Shown: positions 26,742 to 35,427, counted from the stretch's first letter. The stretch: 64,000 nt of DNA from DATKPC01 sp035524275 (GCA_035524275.1 DATKPC010000145.1:1-64000), one strand, 5' to 3'. Numbers and translations: made by a program. The notes: generated by a model not told the origin, from the letters alone.

Positions 26742-27677
26742 ATGGCATTGACCGGCGTTTTGCGCCCCGGGCACGTACAGATCCGGGTGCTGGACCTCGA
26801 CGAAGGCGTGCGCTTCTATCGCGACGTGCTGGGCCTGGAGGAGATGGGACGGGACGCATCCGGCCGCGCCTACCTGAAGGCTTGGGACGAGCGCGACCAC
26901 CACAGCATCATCCTTCGCCAGGCCGACCGCGCCGGCATGGACTTCTTCGCGTTCAAGGTCGCCAGTGAGGCCGTGCTCGACAAGCTGGAGGGAGACCTGA
27001 AGAAATTCGGCGTGGCCACGAAGCGGATCCCGGCGGGCGAATTGCTGGAGACAGGCGAGCGCGTGCGTTTCGAGATTCCGAGCGGCCACCAGATCGAGCT
27101 GTATGCCACCAAGAAATTCGTCGGCAGCGAACTCGGCCAGAAGGATCCGAAGCCCTACATGGCCAAGTTCGACAAGGGCATCGCTCCGATGCGCTTCGAT
27201 CACGCGTTGCTGTACGGACCCAACGTCGACAAGGTGCTGGAGCTTTTCACGCAGGTGCTCGGCTTCCACCTGGCCGAGTACGTGACGCTGCCGGACAGCG
27301 ACGTGAAGGGGGCGCTGTGGCTGTGCTGCTCGAACAAGGCGCACGACATCGCCTTCGTCGTTCACCCGGAGCCCGGCAAGCTGCACCACGTGTCGTTCTA
27401 CATGGAGTCGTGGGACCGCGTGCTGCGAGCCGCCGACATCATGGCCGCCAACGACGTGAAGGTCGACATCGGACCGACGCGCCACGGCATCACGCGCGGC
27501 GGCACGATCTACGCGTGGGACCCGTCGGGCAATCGCTTCGAGACGTACTCCGGCGGCAACACCACGTACCCCGACCTGCCGCCGATCGCGTGGTCCTGGG
27601 AAGGCCTTGGCCAGGGCGGCGGGCTCGACGTGGCGCATCGCAAGCTGCACGAAACGTTCCTGACCGTGGTGACCTGA
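26742..27677 (+). CDS. dmpB: Catechol 2,3-dioxygenase
   Basis: This extradiol dioxygenase opens catechol to 2-hydroxymuconic semialdehyde. The 311-residue protein matches the XylE/DmpB type from its start ('GVLRPGHVQIRVLDLDEGV'). The Fe(II) ligands are His154 ('RFDHALL'), His215 or His216 ('KLHHVSFYMESW') and Glu267 ('SGNRFETYSGG'). The second-shell His248 lies in 'GPTRHGITRGGTIY'. An AAAAGGAGA ribosome binding site at 26726-26734 supports the ATG at 26742 over an in-frame ATG at 26673. It is the first gene of the meta operon. The stop codon lies inside a 14-bp tandem duplication. Confidence 0.95.
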   Translation: MALTGVLRPGHVQIRVLDLDEGVRFYRDVLGLEEMGRDASGRAYLKAWDERDHHSIILRQADRAGMDFFAFKVASEAVLDKLEGDLKKFGVATKRIPAGELLETGERVRFEIPSGHQIELYATKKFVGSELGQKDPKPYMAKFDKGIAPMRFDHALLYGPNVDKVLELFTQVLGFHLAEYVTLPDSDVKGALWLCCSNKAHDIAFVVHPEPGKLHHVSFYMESWDRVLRAADIMAANDVKVDIGPTRHGITRGGTIYAWDPSGNRFETYSGGNTTYPDLPPIAWSWEGLGQGGGLDVAHRKLHETFLTVVT

Positions 27678-27703
27678 CAGCCGTGACCTGACAGCCGTGA
27701 CCT
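27669..27703 (+). repeat. 14-bp tandem duplication across the dioxygenase stop codon
   Basis: GTGACCTGACAGCC occurs at 27669-27682 and 27683-27696, followed by a half copy GTGACCT at 27697-27703. The first copy holds the natural TGA stop. It looks like replication slippage; no function is inferred. Confidence 0.85.
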
Positions 27704-27813
27704 AAAGCCGGAACTTCACGACCGGCACCCCGCATCGCGCCCGGCCGCATGTCGCACCGCCGGGCGCGATCCACCCCCATCGATTCGATCCGTTTCGCGC
27801 GGAGGGACTCGCC

Positions 27814-28257
27814 ATGCCCGTCGCCCAGATTCATGTCCTTGCCGGCCATCCGCGGCCGCTGCTGAAGCAACTGCTGCGCGAGGCCTCGACCGCCTTTGCG
27901 CGCGCCATCGACGCGCCACCCGATCGCCTGCAGGTGTGGATCACCGAGGTCGACCCGGAGCTCTACGCCGTCGCCGGCGTGCCGGCCGACGAGGTGTTGC
28001 AGCGGGTGTCGCGCGCCGAGGTCGAGATTCCGCTGATCCGGATGGCGCTGATGGAAGGACGTCCCGTGGACACGTTGCACCGCGTGATGGCGGACCTGAG
28101 CGCCGTCGTGGCCCGCGTATTGGGGGGCGATCCGCAACGCGTCCGCGTGCAGATCGACCACGTCCACCCCGACCGCTGGGCCATTGGCGGCGTACCGGCC
28201 AGCCGCGCGCGCGCGGCCGAACTCGCGCGGCGTGCCGCCGCGCAGACGGCATCCTGA
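27814..28257 (+). CDS. Two-domain 4-oxalocrotonate tautomerase-like protein
   Basis: In this operon position a tautomerase converts 2-hydroxymuconate to 4-oxalocrotonate. The classical enzyme is 62 residues; this one is 147 and contains two 4-OT folds in tandem. Domain 1 (residues 2-58) begins with the catalytic Pro right after Met ('MPVAQIHVLAGHPRP') and ends 'PELYAVAGVPAD'. Domain 2 (about 70-135) repeats the pattern: 'EIPLIRMALMEGRP' to 'PDRWAIGGVPAS'. Only domain 1 can have a free N-terminal proline. Fused tautomerases are known in the superfamily, so the activity is plausible but the substrate is inferred from context. Its TGA overlaps the next ATG by one base. Confidence 0.85.
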   Translation: MPVAQIHVLAGHPRPLLKQLLREASTAFARAIDAPPDRLQVWITEVDPELYAVAGVPADEVLQRVSRAEVEIPLIRMALMEGRPVDTLHRVMADLSAVVARVLGGDPQRVRVQIDHVHPDRWAIGGVPASRARAAELARRAAAQTAS

Positions 28258-29759
28258 TGTCCGCGGCACCTTTGACCTCCACGATGCCGATGGCCAGCCC
28301 GCAGGCCACGCTGCACTTCATCAACGGCCAGTTCGTGCCGTCCGCCTCCGGCAAGGCCTTCGAGAAACGCTCGCCGCTGGACGACACGCTTGCGCGCACG
28401 GTGGCCGAAGGCGGACTCGCCGAGGTCGATGCTGCCGTCGCTGCCGCGAAGGCGGCCTTGCACGGCGACTGGGGACGCCTGTCGACCGACAAGCGCGTTG
28501 CCATGCTGCACGCGGTGGCCGACGGCATTACCCGGCGCTTCGACGACTTCGTGTCGGCCGAGGAGGCCGACACCGGGCAGCCGCACCATGTGATCGCGCA
28601 GGCCTTCGTTCCGCGGGGCGCGGCCAACTTCAAGATCTTCGCCGACATCGTCAAGAACGTGCCGGCAGAGAGCTTCGTGATGGACACGCCCGACGGCGCC
28701 GGCGCGATCAACTATGCCATCCGCAAGCCCAAGGGCGTCATCGCCGTCATCAGTCCCTGGAACGCGCCGTTCCTGCTGATGACCTGGAAGGTGGGCCCGG
28801 CGCTGGCCTGCGGCAACACGGTCGTCGTCAAGCCGAGCGAAGAGACGCCCGCCACCGCCACGCTGCTGGGCGAGGTCATGAATGCGGTCGGCGTTCCGCC
28901 CGGCGTCTACAACGTCGTGCACGGCTTCGGTCCGGATGCCGCCGGCGAGCAGCTCACGCGCCACGACGATGTCGACGCCATCACATTCACCGGCGAGACG
29001 CGCACCGGCACGGCCATCATGAAGGCCGCGGCGGACGGCATCCGCGACGTGAGCTTCGAGCTTGGCGGCAAGAATGCCGGCATCGTGTTCGCGGACTGCG
29101 ACTTCGACGCCGCGGTGGAGGGCATCTTCCGTTCGGCGTTCATGAATACCGGCCAGGTCTGCCTCGGCACCGAGCGCGTGTACGTGGAGCGGCCCCTCTT
29201 CGCGCGCTTCGTCGCGGCGCTGAAAGCCCGCTGCGAAGGGGTCGCGTACGGCAGGCCGGGCGACAAGGGCAGCAATTACGGTCCGCTGATCAGCCAGGAG
29301 CACCGGCGCAAGGTGCTGTCGTACTACGCCAAGGCCGTCGCCGAGGGCGCCACGGTCGTCACCGGTGGTGGCGTGCCGCAAATGCCCGGCGCGCTCGCGC
29401 AAGGCGCCTGGGTCCAGCCGACGATCTGGACCGGCCTGCCGGAGACGGCCTCGGTGGTGCGCGAGGAGATCTTCGGCCCCTGCTGCCACGTCCGCCCCTT
29501 CGACAGCGAGGACGAAGTCGTGGCGCTCGCCAATGCGAACCGCTACGGCTTGTCCACCACGATCTGGACCGAGAACCTGAAGCGCGCGCACCGCATGGCC
29601 GCCGCCGTCGAGGTCGGCATTACCTGGGTGAACAGCTGGTTCCTGCGCGACCTGCGCACGCCGTTCGGCGGCAGCAGGCAAAGCGGCATCGGCCGCGAGG
29701 GCGGCGTGCATTCCCTGGAGTTCTACACCGAGCTGCGCAATGTCTGCATCAAGCTCTGA
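28257..29759 (+). CDS. dmpC: 2-hydroxymuconic semialdehyde dehydrogenase
   Basis: This NAD-dependent aldehyde dehydrogenase oxidises the ring-cleavage product to 2-hydroxymuconate, the entry to the oxalocrotonate branch. The 500-residue protein has the ALDH catalytic pair Glu268 ('VSFELGGKNAGIVF') and Cys302 ('MNTGQVCLGTERVYVE'), and the NAD-binding 'ITFTGETRTGTAIM'. 'ISPWNAPFLLMTWKVGPALACGNTVV' is close to DmpC/XylG. Start at 28257 is coupled to the tautomerase stop; in-frame ATGs at 28284 and 28290 would give 491 or 489 residues, nearer the usual length. It overlaps the region just upstream of the hydratase. Confidence 0.93.
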   Translation: MSAAPLTSTMPMASPQATLHFINGQFVPSASGKAFEKRSPLDDTLARTVAEGGLAEVDAAVAAAKAALHGDWGRLSTDKRVAMLHAVADGITRRFDDFVSAEEADTGQPHHVIAQAFVPRGAANFKIFADIVKNVPAESFVMDTPDGAGAINYAIRKPKGVIAVISPWNAPFLLMTWKVGPALACGNTVVVKPSEETPATATLLGEVMNAVGVPPGVYNVVHGFGPDAAGEQLTRHDDVDAITFTGETRTGTAIMKAAADGIRDVSFELGGKNAGIVFADCDFDAAVEGIFRSAFMNTGQVCLGTERVYVERPLFARFVAALKARCEGVAYGRPGDKGSNYGPLISQEHRRKVLSYYAKAVAEGATVVTGGGVPQMPGALAQGAWVQPTIWTGLPETASVVREEIFGPCCHVRPFDSEDEVVALANANRYGLSTTIWTENLKRAHRMAAAVEVGITWVNSWFLRDLRTPFGGSRQSGIGREGGVHSLEFYTELRNVCIKL

Positions 29760-29769
29760 AAGCGCCCCG

Positions 29770-30567
29770 ATGACGGCGGACCGGATCGATGCGTGCGGCG
29801 ACGAACTGTTCGACGCCTGGCGCGAGCGGCGCGTCGTCGTGCCGCTGCGCGAGCGGTTCCCGGGCATCACGATCGAGCACGCCTACGCGATCCAGCAGCG
29901 CATGGTCGCCCGCCGCTTGCAGGCCGGCGAGCGTGTCGTCGGCAAGAAGATCGGCGTGACCAGCAAGCCGGTCCAGGACCTGCTGGGCGTCTACGAACCG
30001 GACTTCGGCCAGCTCACGTCCGGCATGGTGTGCCGCGAGAGCGACGGGGTGGACCTGGGCGCGATGATCCAGCCGAAGGCCGAAGCCGAACTGGCGTTCG
30101 TGCTCGAGCGCGACCTCGTGGGTCCGGGCGTCACCGCCAGCGACGTCATCCGCGCCACGGCGTACGTCTCGCCCAGCTTCGAGGTTGTCGACTCGCGCAT
30201 TCGGGACTGGAAGATCGGGATCCAGGACACCGTGGCCGACAACGCCTCGTGCGGCGTGTTCCTGCTGGGCGAGGCCAAAGGCGATCCGCGCAGGCTCGAC
30301 CTCGCGCTGGCCGGCCTGGTGCTGCACAAGAACGACGAACTGTTCTCCACCAGTGCCGGTGCAGCGGTCCAGGGCTCGCCGGTCAATGCCGTCGTGTGGC
30401 TGGCCAACACGCTGGGTCGCCTCGGACTGCCGTTCAAGGCCGGCGAAGTGATCCTTTCCGGTTCGCAATCGCAGCTGCTGCCGATCGTGGATGGCGATGA
30501 ACTGGTCTGCTCGATCGGCGGCCTGGGCGCCTGCCGTGCCCGCTTCCACGGAAAGGCCGCGACATGA
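29770..30567 (+). CDS. dmpE: 2-oxopent-4-enoate hydratase
   Basis: The enzyme adds water to 2-hydroxypenta-2,4-dienoate, giving 4-hydroxy-2-oxovalerate. The 265-residue protein aligns to DmpE from its first residues ('DACGDELFDAW'), then 'VVGKKIGVTSKPVQDLLGVY', 'FEVVDSRIRDWKIGIQDTVA', 'DNASCGVFLLGEA' and 'SPVNAVVWLANTLG'. I chose ATG 29770; an in-frame ATG at 29740 lies inside the previous gene and would add ten Ser-rich residues. It overlaps the next gene by ATGA. The hydratase and the decarboxylase after it are homologous and in Pseudomonas form a complex, so their adjacency is meaningful. Confidence 0.93.
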   Translation: MTADRIDACGDELFDAWRERRVVVPLRERFPGITIEHAYAIQQRMVARRLQAGERVVGKKIGVTSKPVQDLLGVYEPDFGQLTSGMVCRESDGVDLGAMIQPKAEAELAFVLERDLVGPGVTASDVIRATAYVSPSFEVVDSRIRDWKIGIQDTVADNASCGVFLLGEAKGDPRRLDLALAGLVLHKNDELFSTSAGAAVQGSPVNAVVWLANTLGRLGLPFKAGEVILSGSQSQLLPIVDGDELVCSIGGLGACRARFHGKAAT

Positions 30568-31373
30568 ATGCCCCGTCGATGAAGCGCACCCTCGACGCCC
30601 GCGCGGTCGAGGCGCTGGCCGGCCGCGTCGAGGTGGCGCAACTCGGCGCCCGGGCGATGCCGAAGCTGACCGACGACTTCCCCGGCATGACGCTGGGCGA
30701 TGGCTACGCCGTGCAGCGGGCCTTGCTGGCGCGCTGGCGCGCGCAGGGCCGCCGCCAGGTCGGATGGAAGGCGGGCCTCACCTCGAAGGCCAAGATGGAC
30801 CAGATGGGCGTGCGCGTGCCGACGATCGGCTTCCTGCTGGCCGACATGGCGCGGCCGGAGAGCTCGGCGGTGCGCACCGACGAGCTGATCCATCCGCGCG
30901 TCGAATGCGAACTGGCCTTCGTCACGAAGAAGGAGCTCGCGGGCCCCGACTGCACGCGCGACGACGTGCTGGCCGCGACCGATTTCGTGCAGCCGGCCAT
31001 CGAGATCATCGACTCGCGATACGCGGGTTTCAAGTTCGACCTGCCCAGCGTCGTGGCCGACAACTCGTCGTCCGCGCGCTACGTGACCGGAGGCCGTCCG
31101 TGCCTCGCCCGCGATCTCGACCTCGCCACGCTGGGGGTCGTGCTGGAGAAGAACGGCGAGCCGCAGGCCATCGCGGCCACGGCGGCCGTGATGGAGCATC
31201 CGGCCAACGCCGTGGCCCTCGTCGTGAAGGTGCTGCACGAACTGGGCGAGACCCTGCCGGCGGGCAGCCTCGTGCTTGCCGGCGGCATCACCGAAGCGAT
31301 CCCCGTGAAGGCCGGCGACTTCGTCGGCGCCCGCTTCCAGTCGCTGGGCAGCGTGGGATTGCGCTTCGCCTGA
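30564..31373 (+). CDS. dmpH: 4-oxalocrotonate decarboxylase
   Basis: The enzyme decarboxylates 2-oxo-3-hexenedioate (4-oxalocrotonate) to 2-hydroxypenta-2,4-dienoate, with a divalent metal. The 269-residue protein has 'QVGWKAGLTSKAKMDQMGV', 'RVECELAFVTKKELAGP', 'AIEIIDSRYAGFKFDLPSVVADN' and 'MEHPANAVALVVKVLHELGE', close to DmpH/XylI and distinct from the hydratase. It starts inside the hydratase stop (ATGA), so the pair is translationally coupled, consistent with a channelled hydratase-decarboxylase complex. Confidence 0.93.
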   Translation: MNAPSMKRTLDARAVEALAGRVEVAQLGARAMPKLTDDFPGMTLGDGYAVQRALLARWRAQGRRQVGWKAGLTSKAKMDQMGVRVPTIGFLLADMARPESSAVRTDELIHPRVECELAFVTKKELAGPDCTRDDVLAATDFVQPAIEIIDSRYAGFKFDLPSVVADNSSSARYVTGGRPCLARDLDLATLGVVLEKNGEPQAIAATAAVMEHPANAVALVVKVLHELGETLPAGSLVLAGGITEAIPVKAGDFVGARFQSLGSVGLRFA

Positions 31374-31407
31374 ACGACGACGCTCGATTTCCTGGGAGTT
31401 CCTGGAC

Positions 31408-32340
31408 GTGTCCGCGACGAAGATCAAGTGCGCCCTGATCGGGTCGGGCAACATCGGCACCGATCTCATCTACAAGTTGAAGCGCAGCCCGGTGCTCGAG
31501 CCGGTATGGATGGTCGGCATCGATCCGGCATCCGAAGGGCTGGCACGCGCTCGCGAGATGGGGCTGAAGACCACCGCCGACGGCGTCGACGGGCTGCTGC
31601 CGCACGTGATGGCCGACGGCATCCAGATCGCCTTCGATGCGACGAGCGCCTACGTGCATGCCGAGAATTCGCGCAAGTTGAACAGCCTGGGCGTGCTGAT
31701 GATCGATCTCACGCCGGCGGCCATCGGCCCCTTGTGCGTGCCGCCGGTGAACCTGAAGGAGCACGCCGACAAGGTCGAGATGAACGTCAACATGATCTCG
31801 TGCGCCGGACAGGCGACGATCCCGATCGTGCACGCCATCAGCCGCGTCCAGCGCGTGGCCTACGGCGAGATCGTCGCAAGCCTTGCATCCCGGTCGATCG
31901 GCCCGGGCACGCGCGCCAACCTCGACGAATTCACGTACACGACATCGGCAGCGATCGAGAAGGTCGGGGGTGCAAGGAAGGGCAAGGCGCTCGCGATCAT
32001 CAATCCGGCCGAGCCGCCGATGATCATGCGCAACACCATCAACTGCCTTTGCGAGGACGAACCCGACTCGCCGCGGATCATCAATTCGGTGCTGGACATG
32101 ATCGACCAGGTGCAGCGCTACGTACCCGGCTACCGGCTGGTCAACGGTCCGCTGTTCGACGGCAAGCGCGTGGCCGTCTTCATGGAGGTGGCCGGTCTCG
32201 GCGACTACCTGCCGAAGTACGCCGGAAATCTCGACATCATGACGGCCGCTGCGTGCCGCACCGGCGAAATGTTCGCCGAGGAGATCCTGGCCGGAAGGAT
32301 CACGTTAAGACCCGTGGCCAGCGTCGCGGCCGTGGCCTGA
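31408..32340 (+). CDS. dmpF: Acetaldehyde dehydrogenase (acylating)
   Basis: DmpF converts acetaldehyde, NAD and CoA to acetyl-CoA, and works as a channelling complex with the aldolase DmpG. The 310-residue protein has the Rossmann motif 'LIGSGNIGTDLIYKL', the catalytic Cys132 in 'NMISCAGQATIPIVHAI', 'LDEFTYTTSAAIEKVGGA' and 'LEVAGLGDYLPKYAGNLDIM'-type ending ('MEVAGLGDYLPKYAGNLDIM'). Translation starts with GTG at 31408 behind GGGAG at 31394-31398. It is 12 bp upstream of the aldolase gene. Confidence 0.95.
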   Translation: MSATKIKCALIGSGNIGTDLIYKLKRSPVLEPVWMVGIDPASEGLARAREMGLKTTADGVDGLLPHVMADGIQIAFDATSAYVHAENSRKLNSLGVLMIDLTPAAIGPLCVPPVNLKEHADKVEMNVNMISCAGQATIPIVHAISRVQRVAYGEIVASLASRSIGPGTRANLDEFTYTTSAAIEKVGGARKGKALAIINPAEPPMIMRNTINCLCEDEPDSPRIINSVLDMIDQVQRYVPGYRLVNGPLFDGKRVAVFMEVAGLGDYLPKYAGNLDIMTAAACRTGEMFAEEILAGRITLRPVASVAAVA

Positions 32341-32352
32341 GGAGAACGTGCG

Positions 32353-33408
32353 ATGACGACGAAGCTCAAGGGCCGCAAGGTCCTCGTGCACGACATGTGC
32401 CTGCGCGACGGCATGCATGCGAAGCGCGAGCAGATCCCGGTGCCGCAAATGGTGAAGGTGGCGCAGGCGCTGGACGACGCGGGCGTGCCGATGATCCAGG
32501 TGACGCACGGCGCCGGCCTGGGCGGCAACTCGCTGCAGCACGGGTTCGCGCTGGCCAGCAACGAGGAATACCTGGGGGCGGTTTGTCCGGCCGTGAAGCG
32601 TGCCAAGGTGTCGGTGCTGCTGATTCCGGGCCTGGGCACGATGCACGAACTGCGGCGCGCTTTCGATTGCGGCGCCCGCAGCGTGCACGTGGCGACGCAT
32701 TGCACCGAGGCCGACACGGCGCCGCAGCACATCGCTTTCGCGCGCAAGCTGGGCATGGATACGACCGGCTTCCTGATGATGGCGCACCTGAATTCGCCGC
32801 AAGGCCTGGCGCAACAGGGCCGGCTGATGGAAGGTTACGGGGCGCAGACGATCTACATCACCGACTCGGCCGGCGCGATGCTGCCCGAAGACGTGACCGC
32901 GGCCGTCGAAGCGCTGCGCGACGCCCTGAAGCCGGAGACCGAGATCGGCTTCCACGGCCACCACAACCTGGGGCTGGGCATCACGAACTCGATCGCGGCG
33001 GTCGCCGCCGGCGCGACCCGCATCGACGCGTCGGTGGCCGGTCTCGGCGCCGGGGCCGGCAACACGCCGCTGGAAGTCTTCGTCGCGGTGTGCGAGCGCA
33101 TGGGCATCGAGACGGGCGTCGACCTGTTCAAGCTCATGGACGTGGCCGACGACGTGATCGTGCCGATGATGGACCATATGGTTCGAATCGACCGCGACTC
33201 GCTCACGCTGGGCTTCGCGGGCGTGTATTCGACGTTCCTGCTGCATGCAAAGAGGGCCGCGGCGCGCTTCGGCGTGCCGGCGCGCGACATCCTGGTCGAA
33301 CTCGGCCGGAGGAAGATGATCGCCGGGCAGGAGGACATGATCGAGGACACGGCGATGACGATGGCGAGACAGCGCGGCCTGCTTCGTGCCGTCGAGCGCG
33401 TGGCCTGA
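32353..33408 (+). CDS. dmpG: 4-hydroxy-2-oxovalerate aldolase
   Basis: DmpG splits 4-hydroxy-2-oxovalerate into pyruvate and acetaldehyde with Mn(II). The 351-residue protein opens with the metal/catalytic motif 'VHDMCLRDGMHAKREQI' (Arg18, Asp19, His22) and carries the metal histidines in 'IGFHGHHNLGLGITNSIAA'. 'GLGAGAGNTPLEVFVAV' and the C-terminal communication domain ('AKRAAARFGVPARDILVELG') are typical. It completes the lower meta pathway with DmpF. Confidence 0.95.
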   Translation: MTTKLKGRKVLVHDMCLRDGMHAKREQIPVPQMVKVAQALDDAGVPMIQVTHGAGLGGNSLQHGFALASNEEYLGAVCPAVKRAKVSVLLIPGLGTMHELRRAFDCGARSVHVATHCTEADTAPQHIAFARKLGMDTTGFLMMAHLNSPQGLAQQGRLMEGYGAQTIYITDSAGAMLPEDVTAAVEALRDALKPETEIGFHGHHNLGLGITNSIAAVAAGATRIDASVAGLGAGAGNTPLEVFVAVCERMGIETGVDLFKLMDVADDVIVPMMDHMVRIDRDSLTLGFAGVYSTFLLHAKRAAARFGVPARDILVELGRRKMIAGQEDMIEDTAMTMARQRGLLRAVERVA

Positions 33409-33430
33409 GCCGCATGCGAACGGGTGCTGC

Positions 33431-34195
33431 ATGAACCGCGGCAAGGCCATTGCGGTCGTCGTCGGGGCCACCGGCGCGATGGGCACGGTGATCGTGCGCC
33501 GCCTCGCGCGGGAGGGCCTGCAGGTGCTGGCCGTGGCACGCCATGGCGAAGCGCTGCGGACCCTGGCGCGCGACGTCCCCGGCACGAAGGCGTGCACGGC
33601 CGATATCGGTGCCGACGGTGCCATCGCCGCGATCGCGCATGCCGTGGAGGCTCTCGAGGGTACGGTACGCCTCGTGTTGCAGGGCGCGGGGGTGGCGACC
33701 GCGGGTGGCGTGCTCAAGGCAGAAACCGCCGCGGTGGTCGATGCGGTCAACATCAAGGTCGGCGGGCTGATGCGCCTGGTGCGCGCCGTCGACACGCGAC
33801 TTGCGGCGGGTTCGCGCATCGTGGCCATCGGAGGGCACTATGGCTTCGAGCCGACGGCCTACGCCGCCGCCGCCGGCGTCGCCAATGCGGCGCTGGCCAA
33901 TCTGGTGCGGCAACTGAGTTGGGCCTATGGCCCGCGAGGAATCACGGCGCATCTCGTGGCGCCGGGCCCAGCCGACACCGAGCGGCTGCACCGCGTGGCC
34001 GCAGCGCGCGGCGAGCGCGACGGCATCGACGTCTCGCAGGTGTTGGCGCAGATGCGGTCAGAGTCCGCCATCGGCGCCTTCACGACGCCGGAGCAGATCG
34101 CCTGGGCGGTCGCCACGCTGCTCGCGCCGGAGGCGGACGCGCTCGCGGGCAGCACGCTGTTCATGGACGCGGGTCGTCGAAAGGGCCTGCCTTGA
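33431..34195 (+). CDS. Atypical SDR-fold protein at the end of the meta operon
   Basis: The 254-residue protein has the short-chain dehydrogenase fold: nucleotide motif 'VVVGATGAMGTVIVRRLA' (residues 9-26), 'VLQGAGVATAGGVL' in place of NNAG, and a C-terminal 'GSTLFMDAGRRKGLP'. The active site is altered. Where Ser-Tyr-x-x-x-Lys is expected, the sequence reads 'IVAIGGHYGFEPTAYAAAAGVAN': Tyr144 is present, the catalytic Lys position is Ala148, and no Ser stands at the usual place. It may be non-catalytic, or use other residues. The ATG at 33431 starts 22 bp after dmpG; an in-frame ATG at 33386 would overlap dmpG. It is not a usual member of meta operons. Confidence 0.75.
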   Translation: MNRGKAIAVVVGATGAMGTVIVRRLAREGLQVLAVARHGEALRTLARDVPGTKACTADIGADGAIAAIAHAVEALEGTVRLVLQGAGVATAGGVLKAETAAVVDAVNIKVGGLMRLVRAVDTRLAAGSRIVAIGGHYGFEPTAYAAAAGVANAALANLVRQLSWAYGPRGITAHLVAPGPADTERLHRVAAARGERDGIDVSQVLAQMRSESAIGAFTTPEQIAWAVATLLAPEADALAGSTLFMDAGRRKGLP

Positions 34196-34306
34196 GGGTG
34201 GCGTCGAAGGCGATCACGACCGGCAGCATCGACTCTTCGAGCGCCGGCAGCCGTGACCCGACGACGTGGTTTCCGCGGCCGGGCTTTGGCGTGCCTGCCG
34301 CGCGGG

Positions 34307-34837
34307 CTAGCCGTCCACGGGGTGGGTCGGCGTGTCCAGCAGGAGCTGGTAGAAAGCCAGGTCGAGCCAGCGGCCGAACTTGAATCCGATCTGCGGCAGC
34401 GTGCCGACGTGTTTGAATCCGAGCCTGGAATGCAGCGCGATACTCGCAGCGTTGGCGGCATCGATACCGCCCACCATCGCGTGCACGTCGCTGGAACGCG
34501 CCGCCCGGATCAAGGCCTGCATCACGGTCAAGCCCAGCCGCTGGCCGCGGTGGTCCTTGTGGACGTAGACCGAATGTTCGACGGCGTACTTGTACGCCGG
34601 CCATGCCCGGAACGTGCCATAGCTGCCGAAAGCCACGAGCGAGCCACGTCCGTCCTCGATGCCGAGCACCGGGAAACGGCCTATGCGCTTCGCATCGAAC
34701 CACCCGACCATGCTCTTCGGCTCTCGCGGAGCGTAGTCGTACAGCGCCGTCGAGGTGACGATGGCCTCGTTGAGGATGTCGAGGATCGCACCGGCGTGAC
34801 GCTCGAACGTGCAATCCACGACGACCTGCTCGATCAT
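34307..34837 (-). CDS. GNAT-family N-acetyltransferase
   Basis: The 176-residue protein has the GNAT fold of the phosphinothricin/methionine-sulfone acetyltransferase branch: 'AGAILDILNEAIVTSTALYDYAPRE' at the N-terminus, 'SVYVHKDHRGQRLGLTVMQALI' (acetyl-CoA loop R/Q-x-x-G-x-G/A) and 'AMVGGIDAANAASIALHSRLGFKHVGTL'. Its substrate cannot be inferred. The ATG overlaps the stop of the upstream XRE-cupin regulator by four bases (ATGA), so regulator and enzyme form one unit; the regulator probably controls both. Confidence 0.88.
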   Translation of the reverse strand: MIEQVVVDCTFERHAGAILDILNEAIVTSTALYDYAPREPKSMVGWFDAKRIGRFPVLGIEDGRGSLVAFGSYGTFRAWPAYKYAVEHSVYVHKDHRGQRLGLTVMQALIRAARSSDVHAMVGGIDAANAASIALHSRLGFKHVGTLPQIGFKFGRWLDLAFYQLLLDTPTHPVDG

Positions 34838-35427
34838 CGCGGCCCCCGCGCTGCGGACGCGGACGTCGTGATCGCGAGCGCGTAGCGCGCCGGCCGGCGT
34901 GTCGGATTGCTGAATACGACTTGCGGGCCCAGCACCATGGCCAGGCAGTCGCCGCGTCGCAGGCGCCATGATCGATCGTTCACGGAGATCTCCATCTCGC
35001 CGGCAAGGATCCAGACCTGCTGATGCGTCACGACATGCCGGGTGACATTCTCGAAGGCGACCCTCGCGCCCGCGGGAAACGTCACGTCGACCAAGTCGAT
35101 CGGCGAACCGGGCACGGTCGGCGAAACCTGCCGGCGGACGTAGCCTGATGCCGGATCGATCCAGACGCCCTGGTCGGCGCGCCGCGACAGCGGGCCGCCC
35201 GGTTTGCCGGCGGGCTCGTCGGCGAACAGCGACGACAACGAGGAGCCCAGCGCGCCGGCAAGCTTGTTCAATACGGCTGCGGTCGGGCTGGTTTCCTGGC
35301 GCTCGATCAGGGAAATCGTCGAGCGACTGACGCCGCTCAGTTCCGCCAGTTGATCGAGGCTCAGTTCGCGCGCCTTGCGCAGGTCCCGAACGCGCCGGGC
35401 GACGAGCGAATCGATATCGGCATCCAT
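34834..35427 (-). CDS. XRE-cupin transcriptional regulator
   Basis: The 197-residue protein has an N-terminal HTH of the Cro/C1 type (about residues 8-62: 'RVRDLRKARELSLDQLAELS', 'VSRSTISLIERQETSPTAAVLNKLA') and a C-terminal cupin barrel (about 110-190: 'HQQVWILAGEMEISVNDRSWRLRRGDCLAM'). Such regulators sense small metabolites, often amino acids, in the cupin. I chose the ATG at 35427. The ATG at 35457 lies upstream of a palindrome at 35432-35445 that would then be inside the gene. The upstream region also holds a perfect 16-bp palindrome. Confidence 0.88.
   Translation of the reverse strand: MDADIDSLVARRVRDLRKARELSLDQLAELSGVSRSTISLIERQETSPTAAVLNKLAGALGSSLSSLFADEPAGKPGGPLSRRADQGVWIDPASGYVRRQVSPTVPGSPIDLVDVTFPAGARVAFENVTRHVVTHQQVWILAGEMEISVNDRSWRLRRGDCLAMVLGPQVVFSNPTRRPARYALAITTSASAARGPR

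Noticed and set aside
34161..34814. Minus-strand frame ending in a protein-like tail downstream of the SDR
   Set aside because: Most of it is the wrong frame of the GNAT gene; the tail alone could not be tied to any family.
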